6,366 bases of DNA, taken from positions 5,242 to 11,607 of the forward strand of contig DHUO01000029.1 in the NCBI GenBank assembly GCA_002409215.1, read 5' to 3'. This document shows, piece by piece, positions 1 to 5,878 of this stretch (positions are counted from its first letter, which is position 1; each line of letters begins with the position of its first letter). The position numbers and the translations under genes were made by a program. The stretch comes from Candidatus Dojkabacteria bacterium UBA5232. GTDB lineage: Bacteria > Patescibacteriota > Dojkabacteria > SC72. The notes below the pieces were generated by a model, which saw only the letters and a list, made by a program, of their open reading frames with translations, ran no database searches and had not been told where the DNA came from.

Positions 1-63
1 CTGGATAAGGGAAAACTTGCCGACCAGGTCAGGGATAAATCCTTGCTGAATATGTTAATCTAA
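1..63 (+). CDS. Possible C-terminal tail of an upstream protein (5' truncated)
   Basis: Reading in frame 1 from the first base gives 20 codons (LDKGKLADQVRDKSLLNMLI) ending at a TAA at 61-63. The composition, charged then ending in hydrophobic residues, looks like an ordinary protein C-terminus. Frames 2 and 3 hit stops earlier. The stop lies 41 bases before the next start, so the gene could belong to the same forward block. I do not recognise the family, and 20 residues are too few to assign one. One reverse-strand frame is also open here, so a chance ORF cannot be excluded. Confidence 0.45.
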   Translation: MDKGKLADQVRDKSLLNMLI

Positions 64-76
64 TGTAGTATATTAT
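43..76 (+). promoter_or_regulatory. Possible weak promoter ahead of the nuclease gene
   Basis: TTGCTG at 43-48 followed after 17 bases by TAGTAT at 66-71 could form a poor sigma-70-type promoter. TATTAT at 71-76 is an alternative -10 element. The region 61-90 is almost entirely A/T with TAGTA repeated at 66-70 and 76-80, so -10-like strings are expected by chance. Transcription from here would leave a leader of roughly 20-30 bases before the ATG at 105. The gene could equally be read through from upstream. Confidence 0.25.
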
Positions 77-90
77 AGTAGATTATTTTA

Positions 91-104
91 ACTGCTCACT
101 GCTC
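91..104 (+). repeat. Perfect 7-bp tandem duplication abutting a start codon
   Basis: ACTGCTC occurs twice in immediate succession (91-97 and 98-104), and the second copy ends exactly at the ATG at 105. The duplication fills the place where a Shine-Dalgarno sequence would normally sit, and contains none. It may be a replication-slippage duplication or a small translation-related element; nothing in the sequence decides between these. Confidence 0.6.
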
Positions 105-1505
105 ATGAGAATACAGTTTCTGGGAGCAACTAAAACTGTAACAGGTTCGTGTTTTTATGTTGAAAATGACGATACGAAGTTCTTGGTAGATTGTGGTGCT
201 TTCCAAGGGAATGATGAGATTGAAAAAATGAACTATGATTCATTTCCTTTTGATCCTGCAGAATTAAAGTATGTTTTCTTGACTCACGCGCATTATGATC
301 ATTGTGGTAGGTTGCCTGTATTGGTAAAGCAGGGCTTCAGAGGAAGAATTATCTCAACTCAACCAACTAGGGATTTAACAAGAATTATCCTTTTAGACTC
401 AGCAAATCTTCAGGCAGAGGAAGCTGAAAAATGGGCAACTAGGGCAAAAAAAGGTGGAGAGGATGAACTTCCTCCTAAACCTCTTTTCACAGAGCAGGAT
501 GTTGAGGAGACAATGAAATACTTTGAAGTGTATCCGTATGGGACATCTGTAAATTTGCAACAGGACTTGGAGTTTAGAATGCGAGATGCTGGACATATTT
601 TGGGCTCTAGCATCTTTGAATTTTGGTTGAAGAATTCGGCAGGCAGGTTAAGGAAATTTGTTTTCTCAGGAGATTTGGGACAGCCAGGAGCAAGAATTGT
701 GAAAGATCCAGACTTAATTCGAGATGCTGATTATGTTATTTGTGAGTCAACATATGGGAATAGGTTGCATAAGGATAGGCAGGAGACGGTATTGGAGCTT
801 TTGGTGGCACTCCAAGCAGCACAGAAGGAGAATGGTAATGTGCTTATACCTTCTTTCGCAATTGAAAGAACTCAAGAACTTTTGTATGAAATTAATCTTT
901 TTGTAGAGAACAGATTACTCACTAATCTACCAGTATATTTAGATAGTCCGATGGCTTCTAAGGCTACAGATATATTTAGAAGGTATCCCGATTTTTATGA
1001 CATTGATGCTAAAAGGTTGATAGAGAAGGGAGATGATCCATTTGATTTCCCTGGTTTGCATAGAGTTGAATCTGCTGAGGAATCTAAGAGGCTTGTTTCT
1101 AAAAAGGGTGTTGTGATAATTGCAGGTAGTGGAATGTGTACAGGAGGAAGGATATTACATCATCTTGCGAACAATATTGAAGATCCTACAACACACGTGG
1201 TAATAGTTGGTTATCAAGTAAAGGGTACATTGGGTAGGAGGATTGTAGACAAAGAAAAAGAGCTTAAGATTATGGGTAAAACATACCAAAATAATGCACA
1301 GTTACATACGCTTGGAGGTTTTTCTGGACATGGTGACCAACGAGATTTGAGATATTGGTTAAGAGGTTTTGGAAATACTCCGAGGCAAACATTCCTTGTT
1401 CATGGTGATGAAGATATTATTCACGCCTTTGCTACGAATTTAAGCAAAGAAATAAATAGTAATATATATATTCCTGAATATCAGGAGAGTGTTAATTTAG
1501 AGTAA
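105..1505 (+). CDS. Beta-CASP metallo-beta-lactamase ribonuclease (YSH1/CPSF-like)
   Basis: This 466-residue protein is a two-zinc hydrolase of the beta-CASP nuclease family, whose members cut RNA in the cytoplasm (established for relatives such as CPSF-73 and bacterial homologues). Visible motifs are the metal site THAHYDHCG at 60-68 (H61, H63, D65, H66), GHILGSS with H164, and FSGDLG with D190. The beta-CASP part shows motif A at E214 (CESTYGNR), the signature SGMCTGGR at 342-349, motif B H409 (FSGHGD) and motif C H433 (LVHGD). All catalytic residues are present and the length is normal. The N-terminus MRIQFLGATKTVTGSC fits the family start, so ATG 105 is preferred although no Shine-Dalgarno sequence precedes it. 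It lacks the long C-terminal domain of RNase J. The next gene starts 6 bases after its stop, implying co-transcription. Exact RNA substrate and endo- or exonuclease mode cannot be read from the sequence. Confidence 0.93.
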   Translation: MRIQFLGATKTVTGSCFYVENDDTKFLVDCGAFQGNDEIEKMNYDSFPFDPAELKYVFLTHAHYDHCGRLPVLVKQGFRGRIISTQPTRDLTRIILLDSANLQAEEAEKWATRAKKGGEDELPPKPLFTEQDVEETMKYFEVYPYGTSVNLQQDLEFRMRDAGHILGSSIFEFWLKNSAGRLRKFVFSGDLGQPGARIVKDPDLIRDADYVICESTYGNRLHKDRQETVLELLVALQAAQKENGNVLIPSFAIERTQELLYEINLFVENRLLTNLPVYLDSPMASKATDIFRRYPDFYDIDAKRLIEKGDDPFDFPGLHRVESAEESKRLVSKKGVVIIAGSGMCTGGRILHHLANNIEDPTTHVVIVGYQVKGTLGRRIVDKEKELKIMGKTYQNNAQLHTLGGFSGHGDQRDLRYWLRGFGNTPRQTFLVHGDEDIIHAFATNLSKEINSNIYIPEYQESVNLE

Positions 1506-1511
1506 AGAATT

Positions 1512-2474
1512 ATGGAAAAATATCCAGAAGTAAAAAAGATTTATGATGATATACAAAAGTTGAACATTCAGGGGGCGACTAATGTGGCCATTTCAACCTT
1601 TGAGGGTATGAAGTTGTATCTTGAAGTTACAAAGGAGACAGATAGTAAGAAACTGCTTGAGGAGTTAGCTAGGGTTGGTTGGGAGTTAGCTCTAGCCAGA
1701 GATAATGAACCTCTTGCTCGAAACGGTGTAACATATGTTTTGCATTTTTTTAAGGAAAGATTTCCTGTGTTACCAACTCTTTCGGTCATGAAACATGAGT
1801 TAACATCACTTTGCGATGAGTATCTAGGAATGATTGAATCTACAAAGGCTCTGATGATTGAAAAGAATGCCAAAAACCTTGTATATATTGATAAGATGTT
1901 AACACATTGCCACTCTTCAACTGCTGTTGCTATGATGAAAGCCATAGGAGAAGGAGATCCAGATTTTGAGGTTGTTTGTACAGAAACAAGACCTAGATTT
2001 CAAGGTAGGAAGACAGCCAAGAGGTTAATTGAAGCAGGGGTCCGTACTACACTAATTGCTGATAGTGCTGCAGAATCTTTTGTAATTGGTAGAGGAAGTG
2101 TGAAGATAGATGGTATCTTTATTGGTTGTGACCAAATTACTGCAGAAGGGCATACTATTAACAAGATAGGTAGTTGGGGGATAGCTTCCGCAGCATACTA
2201 TGCAGGTAAGTCTTTGTATGTTGTGACTCCTTTATTAAAAATTGATCCAACATCATTTTTGGAAACAGTTAGAATTGAAGTGAGAGAAGATGCAGAGTTG
2301 TGGGAGGATGCTCCTAAAGGTTTGCGTATGTATAATCCTGCTTTTGAGATTGTAGATAATGTCCTAATTACAGGGTATTTAACAGAGTTTGGGATGGTTC
2401 TGCCAGAGAATATAGGTAAGTTTGCAAAAGAGAACTATCCTTGGATTTTTGATAACAATCAAGAAATAAATTAA
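1512..2474 (+). CDS. e2b2: Ribose-1,5-bisphosphate isomerase
   Basis: The 320-residue product belongs to the eIF2B-alpha/beta/delta-like isomerase superfamily and best fits ribose-1,5-bisphosphate isomerase. That enzyme converts the product of AMP phosphorylase into ribulose-1,5-bisphosphate for RuBisCO. The proposed catalytic Cys is C133 in LTHCHSSTA, the same position as in the archaeal enzyme as I recall it, and the catalytic Asp is D207 in GCDQITAEG. The substrate-loop signature TETRPRFQGRKTAKRL spans 158-173 and NKIGSWG spans 217-223. The N-terminal 110 residues are the usual helical domain. Length matches the family (about 320). Methylthioribose-1-phosphate isomerase and translation factor eIF2B subunits share the fold. 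The THCHSS cysteine, and above all the AMP phosphorylase gene 16 bases downstream, favour this assignment. The ATG follows the nuclease stop by 6 bases, with only a weak purine stretch (AAAGAA) as a possible ribosome site. Confidence 0.92.
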   Translation: MEKYPEVKKIYDDIQKLNIQGATNVAISTFEGMKLYLEVTKETDSKKLLEELARVGWELALARDNEPLARNGVTYVLHFFKERFPVLPTLSVMKHELTSLCDEYLGMIESTKALMIEKNAKNLVYIDKMLTHCHSSTAVAMMKAIGEGDPDFEVVCTETRPRFQGRKTAKRLIEAGVRTTLIADSAAESFVIGRGSVKIDGIFIGCDQITAEGHTINKIGSWGIASAAYYAGKSLYVVTPLLKIDPTSFLETVRIEVREDAELWEDAPKGLRMYNPAFEIVDNVLITGYLTEFGMVLPENIGKFAKENYPWIFDNNQEIN

Positions 2475-2490
2475 AGAAATTAAAAAAAAT

Positions 2491-4002
2491 ATGTCAATGT
2501 ATTTAATGAGTAAAAATTTGGATTTGGGAGAAGATAATGATTTTAATGTTGTACTACACAGAAATGATGCGGAAAAAATAGGTGTTAGAGAGGGTGAGAC
2601 ACTTCTGGTAGGTTTCGGTGAGGTTGAGTTGTATGCAGATGTGATGGAATCAGAAACACAGGTACAAGAAGGGCATATCGGACTTTTCGAAGAGATATGG
2701 GATCAATACGGAATTGAAGAGGGAGCCTCTATTTTTGTAGATATACCACAACCAAGCAAATCACTTGAAGCTATTAGCAGAAAGCTAATGGGTAAACCCT
2801 TAACCCAAGAAGACCTTTCAGAGATAATGAAAGATGTTGGGACTAGGAGGCTAAAAGAAACAGAGATTGCATTTTTTGTTTCAACATTCTTTAATCCAGG
2901 ATTTAATGATGATGAAATATATTGGATGACTAAAGGTATGGCCGAATCAGGAGATACTATGTCTTTTAGAAATGTTAAGAATGGGAATACAATAGTTGCT
3001 GATAAGCATTCAATTGGTGGAGTGGCAGGAAAAGCCATAACTCCGACTCTCATCCCAATTCTGGTTTGTGGTGGGTTAGTTGTTCCTAATACTTCCACAA
3101 GAGCAATCACTTCTCCTGCAGGTACCACAGATATCTTAGAGGTGGTAATGCCGGTTGCATTAAGTGAAGATGAAGTTATGGAAGTAGTTAAGAAAACAGG
3201 AGGCTGTATGTTCTGGGGAGGCTCATTGAAACTTTCTCCTGCTGATGATGTAATCATTAATGTTGAGAGATCTTTAAGAATTCAGGAATTTCAGAAAGTT
3301 TTAGTTAGTATTGTTGCTAAAAAAATATCTATGGATATCACACATATTCTAATAGATTTACCATACGGTAACGGCTCGAAAGTTGAGAGTCCCGAGGATG
3401 TAAGGATGCTTGACAGGGAATTCAAGAAACTCTTTGGAAAGTTTGGGATAAAGTGTGAAACCATTACTAGATTAATCAAAGGACCTGATGGAAGAAGTAT
3501 AGGCCCGAATGCTGAGATGAGGGAAGCGCTTAAGATTTTAGAAAGGCAGGAGGATAGGTGTGTTGAAGTGGAGGAGGTTGTAGTGGACATGGCTGGTAGA
3601 TTGTTTGAAGAGACAGAGGTGGTTGAGATAGGGGAGGGTAAGAAATTTGCACGGAAGATATTGGATGACAAGGATGCTTTAAAGAAATTCTGGGAAATGG
3701 CTATTGCTCAAGGAGCAACAAAAGAGATGCATTCTTCTGAGATAAAGAATGCGGAGTTCTCTGAAGACTTGCTCTCAAATAGGAATGGTCTTGTTGAGAG
3801 TATAGATAATACTGCCTTAGTTAGTATTGCAAGAGCGCTAGGTAATCCTAAAATAAAAGAAGCTGGAATATATGTACATAAAATGCCAGGTGAAGAGGTA
3901 AAGAAAGGAGATAAACTCATTACCATTTATGCAACAACTCAGACCAGGCTTGCCAAGGGAAGGAGTATGTTTAACATTGATAAATTATACCGATTTAGAT
4001 AG
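2491..4002 (+). CDS. deoA: AMP phosphorylase
   Basis: The enzyme phosphorolyses AMP (and probably CMP/UMP) to the free base and ribose-1,5-bisphosphate, the entry step of the nucleotide-to-RuBisCO pathway. At 503 residues it has the archaeal AMP phosphorylase length. Bacterial thymidine/pyrimidine phosphorylases are about 435 residues and lack the N-terminal extension seen here at about 1-90. The glycosyltransferase helical part starts near 91, followed by the phosphate-site motif DKHSIGG at 171-177 and STRAITSPAGT at 202-212. The GGCMFWGGSLKLSPADD motif follows at 237-253, then LIDLPYGNGSKV at 287-298 and GPDGRSIGPNAE at 331-342. The C-terminal barrel-sandwich-like domain has GIYVHKMPGEEVKKGD at 459-474. 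ATGs at 2491, 2497 and 2506 are all in frame; no Shine-Dalgarno sequence chooses between them. MYLMSKNLDL (from 2497) resembles the family start, so the protein may begin two residues later. The 3' end overlaps the convergent gene by 18 bases. Confidence 0.95.
   Translation: MSMYLMSKNLDLGEDNDFNVVLHRNDAEKIGVREGETLLVGFGEVELYADVMESETQVQEGHIGLFEEIWDQYGIEEGASIFVDIPQPSKSLEAISRKLMGKPLTQEDLSEIMKDVGTRRLKETEIAFFVSTFFNPGFNDDEIYWMTKGMAESGDTMSFRNVKNGNTIVADKHSIGGVAGKAITPTLIPILVCGGLVVPNTSTRAITSPAGTTDILEVVMPVALSEDEVMEVVKKTGGCMFWGGSLKLSPADDVIINVERSLRIQEFQKVLVSIVAKKISMDITHILIDLPYGNGSKVESPEDVRMLDREFKKLFGKFGIKCETITRLIKGPDGRSIGPNAEMREALKILERQEDRCVEVEEVVVDMAGRLFEETEVVEIGEGKKFARKILDDKDALKKFWEMAIAQGATKEMHSSEIKNAEFSEDLLSNRNGLVESIDNTALVSIARALGNPKIKEAGIYVHKMPGEEVKKGDKLITIYATTQTRLAKGRSMFNIDKLYRFR
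3985..4002. other. 18-bp tail-to-tail overlap of convergent genes
   Basis: The TAG of the AMP phosphorylase gene (4000-4002) lies inside the reverse gene, whose TAA occupies 3985-3987 on the other strand. The last five sense codons and stop of each gene are thus read from the same 18 bases. There is no room for a dedicated terminator, so each transcript must end inside, and antisense to, the neighbouring gene. Confidence 0.9.
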
Positions 4003-5847
4003 CTTCTTTTTTTGAGATTTAAGTTTCTTAATAGAGGTTTTCACAATAGCAACAAGTATTGTTACCATTATAATTAAAGTAATGATTGGTAATGCTATCA
4101 ACATAGCCCTACCAAAGAGAGAAGTTTTGAATAATGAATTAAACCATCCTACAACAGAGCGTTGTGGATTTTCATTAATATCCTTATTAGGAAGTACTTC
4201 CTCATAGGACATAAGATTATCTTTTGGTATCTCATCTACAGAGTGAATGGTAATCTGGTAGTTTGTTTGCTCAATAGTGGAAAAGTAATAATAATCAGCA
4301 GAGAAGACAGAAGTGTCAGGCATTGAAAGGTCATTGGAAGTATTCCAAAGAACTCGGTCAATTAACTTACCAATCTGACGATTCCTACTTTCGTATGTTG
4401 GATCTATACTAAACCATCCGTAGTCTGGTAGCCAAATCTGTACCCATTGATGTCCTATTAGTTTCTTAGGTTCACTAGTAATATTGTTATATCCAAATGC
4501 AGCTCTTGCAGGAATCCCTTGTGCTCTTAGTATTGCAATCATAGAATCTGCATATTCCATACATACAGATGCACCTCCTTTGAGAGCTTTTAGTGCACCA
4601 ATCCTTCCATTCTTAGAATTTGCTTTATCCATATCATAATCAAGTACATCATTTACAAATTGATAATCAGCATCAATAATTTCTTCTAATGTTGTTTTTC
4701 CAGCTAAGAGATCTTTTGCAGTTTCTTGAATATACTTATCATCAACCTCCCAGTATTCTGCTGTTTTAAGATACTTTAAGTTTCCTTCCTCCTTTGCTAT
4801 TTTTGTAAGATAGTTAGAAAAATCTATATGTAAAGGCATTTTCCAGTCCTCTTTATACTCATCCCTCTCAGAAGTGATATATCCAGATATTTTTATTACA
4901 TCATCTTTGTTCGCTGGTAATTCAAATGTTGCAATTACATTTCCTTCCTCGTTTCTGTATATATTGGTAGGATGTGGGGAAATATTCTCAAGTAGTACTT
5001 CCTGTTTTGTCTCATCAAACTCCCTAGGCAGAGGTAACTGATATATATTTGTGGAGATTGCTTTGAAAACCTTTGAATACTTCTCAGGAGTAGCGTTATC
5101 TGTTTTAGGAGTTTTATATTCAAGTTCAAACTTATACTTAGCCTTGGTTCCAAACTCTAATGTGGGGGTATTCCCTCTTCTTTCTTCTTGAGAAAATTTA
5201 TATGTTGTTGTGCTTTCTCCCTCTTCTTGTGTAAAAAAGGGGAAAGCTTTGGCAAGTGGTTCAATATTTTTATCTGTAACTATAGATAGATTGTAATTAA
5301 ACTGTGTTGTAATAGAGGATGTGTTTTTTTGGAATACTGTATCTTTCGGAAGTGCATGAGCCATAATCGTTGTTAATCCATTTCTTGTGAGAATATAGTC
5401 ATGAGTATTGTATGTCATAACTATTCTGTATGGCATGGTGTGAGTTGTAACTCTGTAATACGGAATGTGTATATACATTCCTTCTAAAGGTTTTAATTCC
5501 TCAACTTTGTATGGTAGCTTAGTGCCGGCATGGTTTGTGACTGTGAGCGAGTTTAATTTGAAGGCTCTTTCTTGCTGTATTTCTTCTACTGTAGATTGCA
5601 AATCTGCGATATGGAAAGTTTTATGTCCATCTTTATTAAAGTATACTTGGCTATGCTTTAGAGTCCTTATATATTCATTCTTTATCGTGACGAAATCCTC
5701 CCCTGTTTTATATGTTACTGTGGTGTTTGTATCAACTATTAAATCAGAATGTGTTTGTGCAGATACGTTTCTCAGAAAGAAGAAAGTTGAGAAGCAAAGG
5801 AAAAAGAAGAATGTAGTGGCAATTTTTATTCTATTCATAGATATCAT
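3985..5847 (-). CDS. Exported membrane-anchored transglutaminase-like protein
   Basis: Starting at ATG 5847 gives 620 residues; ATG 5838, three codons later, is equally possible. A signal peptide is clear: basic NRIK, a Phe/Leu-rich core at 10-25, and a VSA cleavage site after A30. Residues 31-340 are a beta-rich extracellular region with no motif I can name. Residues about 395-490 are a transglutaminase-core (papain-like) domain: C429 in GGASVCMEYAD, RAQGIPARAAFGY at 441-453, H466 in GHQWVQIW, and D482 in GWFSIDPTYES. The triad is complete, so peptidase, amidase or crosslinking activity is possible. A single membrane helix at about 581-603 precedes a Lys-rich tail ending SKSV, predicting an outside catalytic domain anchored by its C-terminus. 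Extending the frame upstream to 6072 would add 75 residues antisense to ychF and bury the signal peptide, so it is rejected. Substrate and role are unknown; cell-surface or envelope protein processing is a guess. Confidence 0.88.
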   Translation of the reverse strand: MISMNRIKIATTFFFFLCFSTFFFLRNVSAQTHSDLIVDTNTTVTYKTGEDFVTIKNEYIRTLKHSQVYFNKDGHKTFHIADLQSTVEEIQQERAFKLNSLTVTNHAGTKLPYKVEELKPLEGMYIHIPYYRVTTHTMPYRIVMTYNTHDYILTRNGLTTIMAHALPKDTVFQKNTSSITTQFNYNLSIVTDKNIEPLAKAFPFFTQEEGESTTTYKFSQEERRGNTPTLEFGTKAKYKFELEYKTPKTDNATPEKYSKVFKAISTNIYQLPLPREFDETKQEVLLENISPHPTNIYRNEEGNVIATFELPANKDDVIKISGYITSERDEYKEDWKMPLHIDFSNYLTKIAKEEGNLKYLKTAEYWEVDDKYIQETAKDLLAGKTTLEEIIDADYQFVNDVLDYDMDKANSKNGRIGALKALKGGASVCMEYADSMIAILRAQGIPARAAFGYNNITSEPKKLIGHQWVQIWLPDYGWFSIDPTYESRNRQIGKLIDRVLWNTSNDLSMPDTSVFSADYYYFSTIEQTNYQITIHSVDEIPKDNLMSYEEVLPNKDINENPQRSVVGWFNSLFKTSLFGRAMLIALPIITLIIMVTILVAIVKTSIKKLKSQKKKLSKSV

Positions 5848-5864
5848 AATATCATGTTTTAAGA

Positions 5865-5870
5865 TATAAT
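5865..5870 (+). promoter_or_regulatory. Perfect TATAAT -10 element close to the ychF start
   Basis: TATAAT at 5865-5870 matches the bacterial -10 consensus exactly. The ATG of ychF is at 5879, only 8 bases further on, where a transcript from this element would begin. The mRNA would therefore be leaderless or nearly so. I see no good -35 element at the expected distance (about 5842-5847 reads TATCAT), so strength is uncertain. Confidence 0.5.
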
Positions 5871-5871
5871 A
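5866..5871 (-). promoter_or_regulatory. Possible -10 element for the transglutaminase-like gene
   Basis: On the reverse strand the same A/T block reads TATTAT, a one-mismatch -10 element. A transcript starting about 7 bases downstream (near 5859) would carry a leader of about 12 bases before the ATG at 5847 and no Shine-Dalgarno sequence. It overlaps the forward TATAAT almost completely, so the two genes would share one 31-bp divergent control region. Confidence 0.35.
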
Positions 5872-5878
5872 ACCAACT

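Noticed and set aside
1512..2474. Methylthioribose-1-phosphate isomerase or translation factor eIF2B-like protein
   Set aside because: The fold is shared, but the length, the THCHSS cysteine site and the adjacency to AMP phosphorylase fit ribose-1,5-bisphosphate isomerase better.
2703..3257. 184-codon reverse open frame inside the AMP phosphorylase gene
   Set aside because: It is antisense to the most conserved part of AMP phosphorylase and has Ser/Thr/Ile-rich shadow composition with no domain.
3946..3960. Short palindrome CTTGCCAAG as a terminator hairpin for the reverse gene
   Set aside because: The stem is four bases with a one-base loop, which cannot form, and no T-run follows on the reverse strand.
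2491..4002. Thymidine or pyrimidine-nucleoside phosphorylase
   Set aside because: Those enzymes lack the roughly 90-residue N-terminal domain present here and are about 435 residues long; the isomerase neighbour also argues for AMP phosphorylase.
4003..4013. T-rich run after the AMP phosphorylase stop as an intrinsic terminator
   Set aside because: There are seven T in a row but no GC-rich inverted repeat before it, and the run encodes lysines of the reverse gene's tail.
5465..5869. 134-codon forward open frame opposite the transglutaminase-like gene
   Set aside because: It is complementary to the signal peptide and ectodomain of a convincing gene; its protein has no recognisable motif and is a shadow.
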